Shown: positions 23,353 to 33,440 of the stretch, in pieces
How the letters are laid out: every line of letters begins with the position of its first letter
How positions within the stretch are numbered: position 1 is the stretch's first letter
DNA from: Anthopleura xanthogrammica
Lineage: Eukaryota > Cnidaria > Anthozoa > Actiniaria > Actiniidae
DNA length: 64,000 nucleotides
Reading direction: 5' to 3'
Assembly: GCA_964019055.1 (NCBI GenBank)
Contig: OZ025206.1
Coordinates: 28,779,012-28,843,011 of the forward strand
Notes under the pieces: generated by a model
Database searches by the model: none
What the model was told of the DNA's origin: nothing
The model's input: only the letters and a program-made list of their open reading frames with translations
Position numbers and translations under genes: made by a program

Positions 23353-26300
23353 ATGAGTGACACTACGAGTACCGACAGCATTATTAAAAAGAGGGAAAGA
23401 GCACTAGCATGGTTTACGGCTGCTTCTGCAACCTATTTAGACCTTGGACTGACTACACAACAACGGATCTGTCTGTACGAAGAGTGCTTTAGAATAGCCC
23501 AGGAACAAAATGATTTCAGGCTCCTTTTTCTTTGTGCTAATGCTTTCGTTACGTTGGTTAAACCGGTGATAGATGATGAGATGATCGAGATGATGGAGTA
23601 CCTACTGTTAGCCAAATCCCTTTTGGACAAAGAAGAGTATGATGATGTTATTTTATACGGTGAAAAATGTCTTACCACCGCACAAGAATCTGGTGAAAAA
23701 GTGGCTGAGATGAGTGCGTACATGATGTTAGGAACTGGCCACTTGGAGAAAGAAGAATATGATGATGCTATATTATACAGTGAAAAATGTCTTACCATCG
23801 CACAGGATTATGGTGATAAAGCGGCTGAGATGAGTGCGTACATGATGTTAGGAAATGCCCACTTGGAGAAAGAAGAATATGATGATGCTATATTATACAG
23901 TGAAAAATGTCTTACCATCGCACAAGAATCTGGTAATAAAGTGGCTGAGATGAAGGTGTACATGACGTTAAAGAATGCCCACTTGAACAAAAAAGAATAT
24001 GATGATGCTATATTATACAGTGAAAAATGTCTTGCCATCGCACAAGAATCTGGTCATAAAGTTGTTGAGATGAAGGTGTACATGACGTTAGGGGATGCCC
24101 ACTTGGAGAAAGAAGAATATGACGATGCTATATTATACAGTGAAAAATGTCTTGCCATTGCACAAGAATCTGGTCATAAAGTGGCTGAGATGAATGCGTA
24201 CACGACGTTAAAGAATGCCCACTTGCACAAAAAAGAATATGATGATGCTATATTATACAGTGAAAAATGTCTTGCCATAGCACAAGAATCTGGTGATAAA
24301 GTGACTGAGATGATGGTGTACATGACGTTAGGGACTGCCCACTTCAAGAAACAAGAATATGATGATGCTATATTATACAGTGAAAAATGTCTTACCATCA
24401 CACAGGATTCTGGTGATAAAGTGGCTGAGATGGCTGCGTACATGATGTTAGGAAATGCCCACTTGGAGAAAGAAGAATATGGTGATGCTATATTATACTG
24501 TGAAAAATGTCTTGCCATCGCACAAGAATCTGGTCATAAAGTGACTGAGATGAAGGTGTACATGACGTTAGGGACTGCCCACTTCAAGAAACAAGAATAT
24601 GACGATGCTATATTATACAGTGAAAAATGTCTTGCCATTGCACAAGAATCTGGTGATAAAGTGACTGAGATGAATGCGTACATGAAGTTAGGGAATGCCC
24701 ACTTGAACAAAGAAGAATATGATGATGCTATATTATACAGTGAAAAATGTCTTGCCATTGCACTAGAATCTGGTCATAAAGTGGCTGAGATGAATGCGTA
24801 CATGAAGTTAGGGAATGCCCACTTGGAGAAAGAAGAATATGATGATGCTATATTATACAGTGAAAAATGTCTTACCATCGCACAGGATTATGGTGATAAA
24901 GCGGCTGAGATGAGTGCGTACATGATGTTAGGAAATGCCCACTTGGAGAAAGAAGAATATGATGATGCTATATTATACAGTGAAAAATGTCTTGCCATTG
25001 CACAAGAATCTTGTCATAAAGTGACTGAGATGTTTGCGTACAAGACGTTAGGGACTGCCCACTTCAAGAAACAAGAATATGATGATGCTCATTCATGGTT
25101 AACAGAAGGCATGACAATAGCTAGGGATCTAGAAGTCAATGATAGCATCATCGTTTTCAGTATTTTTCTTAGCATGATTCATGTTGCAGTTGGTATAACG
25201 GAAGAAGTAGACGATTTATCAATAGCGGCCCTTAAACATGCTGTAGTTGGTGTTAGGAAAAAAGTTCATAATGATAGCTTGTTCCATTGGAATAATTGCT
25301 ATAAGCGCTATAGACATCATAGAGCACAACATGAATACGAACACGCCGTGTCATGTCTTAAAGAGGCTGAGGTAGTTGCTGCAGGAACACACGGGAATAG
25401 CAGTGTTCAATTTCGTCCACTTTTATGGACATGTAAGTACGGAATCTCTGAGATGTATGTTTTACTCGGACAATACGATAAAGGAGTGCAGTATCAACAA
25501 GAAGCACTAGATATCGCACGCAAACAGGGCACAGAGTCCAATCGGGCAATGTCCCATTTTAGCCTTGGAGAAGTCTATTATCAGCTAGAACTATTTGAGA
25601 ATGCAGAGAAGTCATTCAAAGAATCGTTAAAGTGCTATGAATTGATATTTGATGGTCTTAAGCAAAACGATCGGTTCAAAATAGCTTTCGTTGATAAACA
25701 CAAAAAGGCTTACAAGATGCTTCTGAAGGTTCTTATTAAAACAAATAAGAAAGAAGAGGCTCTGATTTTGTCGGACTCTTATCGTGCAAAAGCCCTGAAA
25801 GATCTCCTTGTTTCAAGCTATGGAATGAAGAAAGAACAAGTTGGTAAAGAAGGTTTACAGTACGTTGATGTTCAGTCTCTTTTCTCCAACAGTAGCTACA
25901 CTCTTCTGTTTTATTCAACGTGTTTTGAGGAGTTGTGCTCGTTTCTAGTAGAGGCAGGAAACGAGCTTGAATTTTCAGTCCAGCATTTCAAATACTGTGA
26001 CACATGCCTAGAGACGCTTGTTGATAAAACATTTGACGATATGAAAGTCAACTTTGCCGAGGACAGATCATTAGACGTCATGGACGACTCTGAAGAAAAC
26101 AAGAATCCCAAGAAAGATGAATTAACACAATTGTTGACGCGACAGAAAGAAGAAAGGTTGTCAGAACAATGCCGTTCTACGTGTGGAAGCAGAGGAAATC
26201 CATCAGTAAACATTGATGAGAGTAGCCTGACCAGCGGCCTGGAAATATTGTACCACAAGTTAATGCACAATATCAAGTGCTTAATTAAACAAGACGAAAT

Positions 26301-27111
26301 TGTCATCATTCCTGAAGGTCCGTTGTGCAAATTACCATTTGCTGCCCTACGGGACCCAGACACGGGACATTATTTGTCAGAGACAAAGCGAATTAGAATG
26401 GCTCCTTCGATGGCATCTTTAAAACTTCTCCAAGAGTGCCCAGAGGAGCATCACTCCTGTAAAGATGCATTGATTATTGGCGCTGGTGTAGTTGGTCGAG
26501 TCATATTGAATGGAGTTGAAACAGAAATACCGTCGCTAATAGGTGTTCTAGAAGAGGCGATCGGCATTTCTGGCATACTTGGAGTTAAACCGTTATTGGG
26601 AGCTATGGCTACAAAGCCTGTGGTCATAAAGAGACTTCAAGAAGGAGCGTCTGTTGTTCACATTGCAGGACACGGTAACCTAGAAAAAGCCACCATCGTA
26701 CTTGCTCCTAATCCTGAAATAAGAGCGGCAAAAAAGATACCAGACGAAGAAGATTACATGCTGACCATGGCTGATGTACAGCAGGCTCAAGTACGTGCAC
26801 AGTTAGTTGTGTTAAGCTGCTGTGACAGTGGACGTGGTGAAATCAAAGCTGAAGGAGTAGTTGGTATGTGTCGAGCCTTTCTCGCCTCAGGAGCTCGTTC
26901 AGTGGTGGGATCCCTGTGGGCTGTTGATGACGACGCTACTTGGATGTTTATGGAAACATTTTACACGTATTTGAAGGACGGCAAGAGCGCAAGTACAAGC
27001 CTGCATCTGACAATGAACGACATAAGAAGAAACCCACAATACAGCGAACCGAAGTACTGGGCTCCTTTCTTTTTGATGGGTGATGACGTGACGATCCAGT
27101 TTGAAGATTAG
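23353..27111 (+). CDS. TPR-CHAT protein (tetratricopeptide repeats plus CHAT protease-like domain)
   Basis: A 1252-codon uninterrupted frame. Residues 1-95 are helical and TPR-like. About 94-575 hold roughly twelve 40-residue repeats of the type EEYDDAILYSEKCLTIAQ plus MLGNAHLEK. More divergent TPRs follow (YVLLGQYDKGVQYQQEAL near 700; SLGEVYYQLELFENAEKSF near 740). About 860-1250 is a CHAT domain (caspase HetF associated with TPRs): VVHIAGHGN with His1107 and VVLSCCDSG with Cys1157, the expected dyad of this caspase/separase-clan fold, then GARSVVGSLWAVDD and a closing WAPFFLMGD. The dyad is intact, so protease activity is plausible but unproven. No signal peptide or membrane segment is seen, so it should be cytosolic. 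Such proteins are often annotated TPR protein 28-like in cnidarians, where the family is expanded. The lack of introns over 3.7 kb is notable. Confidence 0.93.
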   Translation: MSDTTSTDSIIKKRERALAWFTAASATYLDLGLTTQQRICLYEECFRIAQEQNDFRLLFLCANAFVTLVKPVIDDEMIEMMEYLLLAKSLLDKEEYDDVILYGEKCLTTAQESGEKVAEMSAYMMLGTGHLEKEEYDDAILYSEKCLTIAQDYGDKAAEMSAYMMLGNAHLEKEEYDDAILYSEKCLTIAQESGNKVAEMKVYMTLKNAHLNKKEYDDAILYSEKCLAIAQESGHKVVEMKVYMTLGDAHLEKEEYDDAILYSEKCLAIAQESGHKVAEMNAYTTLKNAHLHKKEYDDAILYSEKCLAIAQESGDKVTEMMVYMTLGTAHFKKQEYDDAILYSEKCLTITQDSGDKVAEMAAYMMLGNAHLEKEEYGDAILYCEKCLAIAQESGHKVTEMKVYMTLGTAHFKKQEYDDAILYSEKCLAIAQESGDKVTEMNAYMKLGNAHLNKEEYDDAILYSEKCLAIALESGHKVAEMNAYMKLGNAHLEKEEYDDAILYSEKCLTIAQDYGDKAAEMSAYMMLGNAHLEKEEYDDAILYSEKCLAIAQESCHKVTEMFAYKTLGTAHFKKQEYDDAHSWLTEGMTIARDLEVNDSIIVFSIFLSMIHVAVGITEEVDDLSIAALKHAVVGVRKKVHNDSLFHWNNCYKRYRHHRAQHEYEHAVSCLKEAEVVAAGTHGNSSVQFRPLLWTCKYGISEMYVLLGQYDKGVQYQQEALDIARKQGTESNRAMSHFSLGEVYYQLELFENAEKSFKESLKCYELIFDGLKQNDRFKIAFVDKHKKAYKMLLKVLIKTNKKEEALILSDSYRAKALKDLLVSSYGMKKEQVGKEGLQYVDVQSLFSNSSYTLLFYSTCFEELCSFLVEAGNELEFSVQHFKYCDTCLETLVDKTFDDMKVNFAEDRSLDVMDDSEENKNPKKDELTQLLTRQKEERLSEQCRSTCGSRGNPSVNIDESSLTSGLEILYHKLMHNIKCLIKQDEIVIIPEGPLCKLPFAALRDPDTGHYLSETKRIRMAPSMASLKLLQECPEEHHSCKDALIIGAGVVGRVILNGVETEIPSLIGVLEEAIGISGILGVKPLLGAMATKPVVIKRLQEGASVVHIAGHGNLEKATIVLAPNPEIRAAKKIPDEEDYMLTMADVQQAQVRAQLVVLSCCDSGRGEIKAEGVVGMCRAFLASGARSVVGSLWAVDDDATWMFMETFYTYLKDGKSASTSLHLTMNDIRRNPQYSEPKYWAPFFLMGDDVTIQFED
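23632..25090 (+). repeat. 120-bp coding tandem repeat, about 12 units
   Basis: GATGATGCTATATTATACAG recurs every 120 bases from about 23641 to 24961; the unit at 25081 diverges after GATGATGCT. Many units differ by only a few bases. The array encodes 40-residue units (34-residue TPR cores with longer linkers). The near identity at DNA level implies recent expansion or gene conversion; the copy number could vary between alleles. Confidence 0.92.
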
Positions 27112-27389
27112 CACAGTGAAGATGAGATTGAGACAAGTATCGAGGAAATATTCCTCTGAACAATATTTCCATAAACAGTGAGTAACATGACAATTATCCA
27201 GTTTAAAGATTCAAGGACTCAGTTTAGTGCAAAACCTATTTTAGTTGGGAGGGGCGTAGGTCAAGATCACGAAAGTGAGGTCAGTTTGGCACAGAAAATA
27301 TAATGTACAATATATTCTTGCATTACTATTATTTTCTTTCTGTGTTATCTTGATGCCAGTGCTTCACAGCAAAAAGTGTTTTGCCAAAG
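27112..27389. other. 3' flank of the TPR-CHAT gene
   Basis: AT-rich with no clear AATAAA close to the stop. No other feature seen. Confidence 0.4.
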
Positions 27390-27390
27390 T

Positions 27391-27712
27391 ATACAGCTAT
27401 TTCAAAGAAGGTTGGTAAAGGTTTTGTTTCATGTTCAATGTTGCAATGTTGCATATCAAGCTCGAATTGCACTATGGGCAGTGTCATGAAATGCAATCAG
27501 CGAAAGACACAACAATGTGGAATTTTCCAAAACCTTGTCTGCAGGTTTTTCCAGCATAATTTCTTCTGTGCTGACATTATTTACATAAGAATATAATGCA
27601 TTTCAAGCTTAGCTCACACATGTCCAATACACGACCTGATACGAGTGGTGAGCAACAAGCATTACACAACATGCAACAAAACCTTCACTAACCTTTCTTG
27701 AAATAGCTGTAT
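27391..27712. mobile_element. MITE with TATACAGCTATTTCAA termini (copy 1)
   Basis: The left end TACAGCTATTTCAAAGAAGG and the right end, on the other strand, TACAGCTATTTCAAGAAAGG are TIRs of about 45 bp flanked by TA, as expected for Tc1/mariner-type insertion. Interior is non-coding. Related copies lie at 29261-29500 and 59159-59443. Confidence 0.8.
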
Positions 27713-28008
27713 ATATAGTGTAATATAGTAATATATGTGCATACAGTGTAATTCAAGTAAGAGCCACATATAGCACCTAATCTAGGACACCGACCTTGAT
27801 ATCAAGAGTTAACTGATAGGGTCACCCAACTTTCTGTACTTTCATGCAACCAATATCCGGGATGCACGGGTGGCGTGTAGTAGCGATGAGGTCGCTCGCC
27901 TCTCACCATTAACTCTGCTGGCAGAGTCTCTCAATTTCTCCCGAACAAGGGAAATTAAAGGGAGACTCTTCCAGCAGGGTAACATTACTCCTGATTGAGA
28001 ATACACCA
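27713..28008. other. Gene-free stretch with weak tRNA-like box
   Basis: GGTGGCGTGTAGTAGCGATG followed by CTCGCCTCTCACC at 27868-27905 resembles the 5' head of a tRNA-derived SINE, but no B box follows. Nothing else supported. Confidence 0.3.
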
Positions 28009-28256
28009 GTTTCACATTCGATGCAAACCGCTGTGGGGTTTACATTGGTATTATTCAACTCGTACATTCTTCTCATTACAGTTGACTTTTGCGAATCATT
28101 AGCTACAGCCAACTTTAATGTAAAGAATGTGCAAGTCGAATAATACAAATCCCACGCACTTTTAATGATGTCTTTCAATAGCTGACTTATAAAAGAGGCT
28201 AAGCCTGTGCAAATGAGTCTGTGGTCTTCAAAAACAGCGGTTTACATCGAATGCGA
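28009..28256. mobile_element. MITE-like element with about 28-bp TIRs
   Basis: CCAGTTTCACATTCGATGCA at the left matches CCAGCTTCGCATTCGATGTA on the opposite strand at the right; both continue AACCGCTGT. Interior non-coding. Confidence 0.7.
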
Positions 28257-28800
28257 AGCTGGAGTATTGGAGAGGCGAACCTGGCCCCGCAGTGAACCAT
28301 TCATCTGCTAATGACCTGAAAATATCTTCCGATAAACCCAAACACTCAAAACAAAGGGCCAAAACTAAAAAGCCACAATGCCTAAGATTAGAAACCCAAG
28401 ACTAAACAAATGGGAGTTAAAAGGAGAGTCAGTGCTGTGAAAGATGAGAACTAAGCTTTGTACTGTCATCCCCCGAGCCACTTCAAACAAGCAAGACTGA
28501 AATCACCTAACTGATGTCTGGATAACACTGGACGGAGAAAATGAATACACATGGACGAATCTAAGTTTGGAGAGAATCCAGGCTAATAATAAATACAGAT
28601 CAGAGCAAACACGACCACGAGGCTCAGGGGATGGTCTTCAGTATACTGGTGATATTTGCAGCGCGATTGCTTTTGAAACCTCAAATCCTCCTTGTAAACG
28701 CGGTCTAGCTGCGATTTGTGCGGCATTTTCAGTGCGACTTGATGAAAAAACATTTTAACAGTGTTTTCGCTAATAAGCATGTAACTCTTCTTCCTCTAGA
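28257..28800. other. Gene-free stretch
   Basis: No coding sequence or repeat recognised. Confidence 0.4.
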
Positions 28801-28803
28801 CTC

Positions 28804-28807
<4 letters not shown>

Positions 28808-28834
<27 letters not shown>
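28808..28834. repeat. (AT)n microsatellite
   Basis: About 13 AT units, followed by AGATTATGGATTGTAGATAG, the same block that follows the (TA)n tract at 34708. Confidence 0.9.
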
Positions 28835-28877
28835 GATTATGGATTGTAGATAGATCAAAGACAAGACATAACTTTTG

Positions 28878-28917
28878 CTGTTACTCGGAGTTTCACGCTT
28901 ACGCGATCTTCAGACAG
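28878..28917 (-). ncRNA. Hammerhead-ribozyme-like motif, complete core
   Basis: Read on the minus strand: CTGT, CTGAAGA, TCGC-GTAA-GCGT, GAAA, C-TCCGA-G, TA, ACAG. The core matches CUGANGA and GAAA. Stem II is CGC/GCG with a GTAA loop (its first pair is a T-T mismatch). Helix III closes with A-U and C-G around TCCGA, giving the triplet GTA. CTGT and ACAG form a 4-bp stem I. It lies between two (AT)n tracts. Penelope-like elements and retrozymes of animals carry such motifs. Cleavage is predicted, not shown. Confidence 0.55.
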
Positions 28918-28930
28918 TCTTTAATCTGAT

Positions 28931-28949
28931 TATATATATATATATATAT
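28931..28949. repeat. Short (AT)n tract
   Basis: About nine AT units on the other side of the hammerhead-like motif. Confidence 0.85.
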
Positions 28950-29260
28950 TGTACATTTTTTGTCGACATACTTTCGTTTGAAACTACCAAGTACAAACAA
29001 AAGCGCAATTTCCTTGGAAGTGGTACTTTTCAAGCAAAAATCGCCGTGAAGTAGCACTATATTGCATGGGCATGTTCGAATTACTGGCGACTTGTCACGC
29101 GATAATCGGTGTACAAATCAGTCGAAGCTTTGAAATTTTAGTCAATGAATAGTGTTTCCTCTTTATTTTCTCTATTTCGATATTGTTGTTTGCTATGCTA
29201 GTTTTAAGCTCTGAATTTTTAGTACTTTTTACTTTTAGATACTCAACTTATATCGATCAT

Positions 29261-29502
29261 ATACAGCTATTTCAAAAAAGGATGGTGAAGGCTTTGTTGC
29301 ATGTTGCATTGCAAGCCCGAAATGTAGTATGGGTGATGTGAATTCAAACAGCATGTTTTGCAGGTTTTTGCAGCATATTTTCTGTTGTGCCGACATTGTT
29401 TACATATGAATATAATACACTTCAAGCTTGGTAAGCGACATGGAACAAGAAACATGCAACATGCAACAAAACCTTCACCAACCTTTTTTGAAATACCTGT
29501 GT
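29261..29502. mobile_element. MITE with ACAGCTATTTCAA termini (copy 2)
   Basis: Left TIR ACAGCTATTTCAAAAAAGGA and right TIR, other strand, ACAGGTATTTCAAAAAAGGT; both run on into TTTGTTGCATGTTGC. Shares interior words with 27391-27712 (CAGGTTTTTGCAGCATATTTTCTG). Confidence 0.78.
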
Positions 29503-29922
29503 CTTTATTCATTATGATTATATATTCTTATACTTTGAATTATTGTAATGCGCAAATAAAAAATCGTGATGCCATTGATATTTGCGCAATATAAATGAAT
29601 AAATAGTTATTATGTCAGTACCGTACCCTGTTCTCAGTGGAATAATTTTTCAAGGTGATATGAATTCTCTATATCTCAACCGTGCGCTATCTTCATCACG
29701 GTCATAATTTTTTTCTGAGAATTTTTTAAAACACATGACGTGAATATCCGGCTTTATCCCATAGATATAAAAGAAAAATGGAATTGCCTTCACGAAAACC
29801 CTTCAAAATTTTATAAAACACATTTAAAAAGTGGAAAATGCGGACATAATGCGGAAAAGGAGGCAAAAGAGAAATCAATTATTGCACTAAGATCATTTTC
29901 GATTCGTTTTTCCCTTGTAAGA
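29503..29922. other. Gene-free stretch
   Basis: AT-rich; nothing recognised before the microsatellite. Confidence 0.4.
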
Positions 29923-30213
29923 ACAAGCAAACAAGCAAACAAGCAAACAAGCAAACAAGCAAACAAGCAAACAAGCAAACAAGCAAACAAGCAAACAAGC
30001 AAACAAGCAAACAAGCAAACAAGCAAACAAGCAAACAAGCAAACAAGCAAACAAGCAAACAAGCAAACAAGCAAACAAGCAAACAAGCAAACAAGCAAAC
30101 AAGCAAACAAGCAAACAAGCAAACAAGCAAACAAGCAAACAAGCAAACAAGCAAACAAGCAAACAAGCAAACAAGCAAACAAGCAAACAAGCAAACAAGC
30201 AAACAAGCAAACA
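29923..30213 (+). repeat. (AAGCAAAC)n microsatellite, about 36 units
   Basis: A pure 8-bp array. Open frames across it on both strands exist only because the 8-bp unit lacks stops; they are not genes. Confidence 0.97.
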
Positions 30214-30295
30214 TGGATTACTGGGTAGAGTGAAAACAAATACGTTGAAATGGTTATTCTCCTACAAATACACTTTGCCTTCTTTTTCTAGCCAT

Positions 30296-30332
30296 TTTCT
30301 CTCTCTCTCTCTCTCTCTTTTTTTTTTTTTTC
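30296..30332 (+). repeat. (CT)n followed by poly(T)
   Basis: Simple-sequence tract immediately left of the duplicated block that starts at 30365. Confidence 0.85.
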
Positions 30333-30364
30333 GTTTTCGCTTTTGAAGTGATGGCTAGGGTAGG

Positions 30365-31229
30365 AGGGTGTCACCATCGAGTTTGAAGAACGGGATTTCG
30401 GTGAAGAAAGATGAAACATGGGATTCAACGATGGTGAAACTTTTGAAAATAAGATAACTTTGCAGTAAAAGACGAACTTGGTTTTTGAAAATTTTGCAGA
30501 CCATTTTGAAATTCTTGTTTTCTCTTTCTCGGTATTGTCAGTAACGTTGAAAACAAAACTACAAAAGCGTTGGTCAAAATCTTACCACCAAATAAAGTAG
30601 TGAAAAAAATCTCATTACTTTTCAATATCTATCCAATAGGAGGTCGCATTTTTGATGAACGTTTTCACGCTGATAATATTTATGTTCAATGAATACTTAT
30701 GTTACGCTTAGAGAAAGGACGTTGCATGGTATGAATGAGATCAAAGAAACCATACCATTTCATGGGATGGTATGTGGTCTGATACCCCGGCTAAGAAAAT
30801 CCGGATATTTTGGAAAACGTTTTGGACTCCCGCCAGTAAGAAAACAGAACTCAAGATTACTCGGAAAATGAACTTTTTCTAAACGCTCTCAGGGATGAGA
30901 TTTTTTGTGTGTTGTGTTTTGGCAGACGAAAGCGGAACTTTCAAGAAACATCGATGCCACTTCAAAATTGTATGTGGTTATGAAAACACTTGTGAAATAC
31001 TTCTTTCCCGGTAGATGTTTTTCTAGTCTAATTTTAGAGTGTTGAAAGAGACCACTTCTAATAATTGTTTTTTGTCAACCTCTAAGGCAGATAAATAATT
31101 AAGTAAAAGCAAAAAAAAAAAAATGGTCTTGAAAGCAGAATCTTAGTAACGATGTTGATGAATAATACGACTCAGTAGTACTCTTTTTAATTTAAACATG
31201 TTTCAGCAGTTGCTCCTGCCATCGTCAAT
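30365..31229. repeat. Segmental duplicate, copy 1 (contains a scrap of PAN exon)
   Basis: Bases 30368-30885 match 39003-39520 closely (start GTCACCATCGAGTTTGAAGA). Bases 30886-31229 match 41357-41530 less closely. In the second copy the two parts are split by a transposon. On the minus strand the leftmost 12 codons encode PFFKLDGD, the start of the PAN exon of the gene at 35182-39142; the rest of that exon is absent here, so this copy is a 5' fragment. Confidence 0.8.
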
Positions 31230-31230
31230 G
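31195..31230 (-). ncRNA. Decayed hammerhead-like motif
   Basis: Minus strand: TTGACGA...GAAACATGTTT, the same block as 41690-41729 but with the essential first C of the core changed to T. Presumed inactive. Confidence 0.35.
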
Positions 31231-31232
31231 AT

Positions 31233-31316
31233 TTAGGGTTAGGGTTAGGGTTAGGGTTAGGGTTAGGGTTAGGGTTAGGGTTAGGGTTAGGGTTAGGGTT
31301 AGGGTTAGGGTTAGGG
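31233..31316 (+). repeat. Interstitial telomeric repeat, (TTAGGG)14
   Basis: Fourteen perfect TTAGGG units, the animal telomere repeat. It sits between the Penelope-like hammerhead block (left) and the end of another repeat beginning AAGTTCTATGAC (right). Confidence 0.95.
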
Positions 31317-32200
31317 ATTAAGTTCTATGACTCTACCGGTGAAATAGAGCATGCGGGATGTTGGGAGAAACACGAGAAAAGTTCAAAAATCACAACCCAA
31401 CTTTGGATCGTGCAAGCTCTACTTCAAAAACAACACTGGATTTTGTCAGATCTTTTTGAACTTCTTTTCTACATCTACAACAGAGCAAACCTCACATCCT
31501 GGGTAAGTTATATAGTTTTGAAATTTGAGGGATTGTTAAGGGCCAGATTGGAAAAAAGACACTGTTCTTTATCTGCTTAATAACCCAATAAAGATTAATT
31601 GATTGATTGAGGAACCTTTTCATTTCATTCCTAAGTGAAACCAGACTGTTTTCGGGCCGTAGTTTTCGTCGTTTTTCGATCTACTGACTGGCTGGAAGTT
31701 GCTTTGGCGAAAAATCTTTTCGGCATATTTACTCTAGCATTTCTCAAGGTATTTCCTCGACTTTTACTTCTTTTACTCCTTTTCAGAGCACTATTCTAGT
31801 TCAAAAGTGTATGTCTGGTTTAAATTTGACAGAAAGTTTTAGTTTAAGCTTATAACAAATTGTTCAAGCGTATTTGTAAACAAGAAAGCCTAGTCAGCAA
31901 TGTTAGACAGTGCTGCGAATTTCAACCTTGAGGTATATTTTGTGCCCATGTCTTTTGTCTTTTTATTTAAAAAAACAAAACTTTGTTGAATAAAAATTCA
32001 CTACAAAAGAATATAACAATCTTGAAAATCAGAAATTGTCCATTTTGTGGAGATTTTGGAGTTAAAATGTAGTAGAGAAACTTTCATTTGGAGTTGTCAA
32101 TCACAAACCATGTCTTTACCGGTGAAATAGAGCATAGGTTTTTGGAGTGAATTAGCCAATGAGAGCGCGCGTACTATCTTAGCTATATTATATATATATA
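31317..32200. repeat. Repeat block related in inverse to 42085-42590
   Basis: AAGTTCTATGAC...GGTGAAATAGAGCATGCGGGATGTTGGGAGAAACAC (31319-31375) is an inverted copy of 42538-42590. Bases 31885-32190, including GTAGTAGAGAAACTTTCATTTG and GAGCGCGCGTACTATCTTAGCT, are an inverted copy of 42088-42385. No coding sequence. Confidence 0.65.
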
Positions 32201-33059
32201 TATGGGCTATAAACAGTGAATGAAAGCTAGAAATATGAAAATAAACAATGCCAAGTGCTTGCAATATATCTTTTAATTCATATTTTTGATAGTATATAAA
32301 TACAGAATGAATTTCCAATTTTTAATTTTTAATTTTTGATTTTTCATCGAATTGTTGGGCACTGAATGATTTCATATTGAACTTGAAGTTCTGCAATTTG
32401 TGACGATTGATTTTCTTGCCAACTTTAGTAAATTCATGTTAACGATCTGACAGTTTATTCAATTTTACACACTAAATATTACATGTGTCAAGTTACAAAT
32501 TGATGAATTAATGAACTATTAGTAATATATAAATATTGAATAAACTGTAAATTGACAGCAGAACAAACAATTAGTTTGGCGGTGTCGGATAACTCGCCGA
32601 ACTGAAAAAAAAGAATATCACTGTCCATAGCAGTGACGTAAACCTAGTACGGATTTCGGCAGACTGAAAACCATAGGATTAAGGCTTGCTTCGTAAACTA
32701 GATGTTCCCCTTCTCTCCTTCGCGGACCCGTTAAGTACGTTAGCGATTAATACCGAGTGACTTACGATCGATTCTTGAATATTAAACAGACTAACATCGC
32801 TAGGTGTTTATTTACTACAAAAGGTCAGCTTTGCTACTTAAGCAGTTCGACTGTTGCCCGGGGACCGTTGAAAACAAAATAAAGCTTCAGTATTACTCCA
32901 AACGTGGAGGAGACTCTGGCGCCCGTGCACGACATGCATATAACCAAGAAACACTCTCATCATTAATTAATTAGTGATGAGCAAAATCGATTATTGCTTC
33001 GCTGTTTGGTCTAGCACGACTGAAAATAACATCAAGAAAATACAACTGAAAACAAAACT
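32201..33059. other. Gene-free stretch
   Basis: AT-rich, with a short TTTTTAATTTTTAATTTTTGA repeat at about 32318. No gene recognised. Confidence 0.4.
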
Positions 33060-33440
33060 ATGCAGCTAGAATTATCACTGACAGCTAAAATAAGTACGAT
33101 CATAACACTCCTGCTTTGCGAGAACTGGGGTGTCTTCCTATCAAACAACGTCTCGAGTTCAAAATTGCTGTGGTGGCATTTAAATATGTGAAATCAAGCA
33201 CCTCAATATCTATGCACGAGGTTTGCCAAAAGAAAGGAAAAACATAACAGAGACACAAGGAACAAAGAGGATCTACCGACGTCCCAAAATACAGAACCGC
33301 AAGCTTTCAACGTACATTTCTGCATAGAGCTACAAAGATCTGGAACTCTCTTGACATTTCTCAAGTCCAGTGTTAACAACATATTAACTTTCAAAAAGAA
33401 GCTAAATTTGAACTTGATGAAAAAGATATTAATTAGAAAA
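33060..33440 (+). pseudogene. LINE reverse transcriptase C-terminal relic
   Basis: Across shifted frames the sequence reads TPALRELGCLPIKQRLEFKI, then (after a long gap) LHRATKIWNSLDIS and a lysine-rich tail. This is the usual end of L2/CR1-like ORF2 proteins ('L.WLPI..R..FK', 'WNSLP'). Several frameshifts and stops make it non-functional. Confidence 0.55.

Noticed and set aside
23433..24758. Antisense frames of 74-121 codons opposite the TPR repeats
   Set aside because: Shadows of the repeat on the coding strand; they recur with the 120-bp period and lack domains.
29670..29705. GTGATGAAGATAGCGCACGG on the minus strand as a further hammerhead
   Set aside because: No GAAA and no pairing stems around it.
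29740..30228. Long open frames over the AAGCAAAC array, both strands
   Set aside because: Produced by an 8-bp stop-free repeat; no start context, no domain, frames open equally on the two strands.
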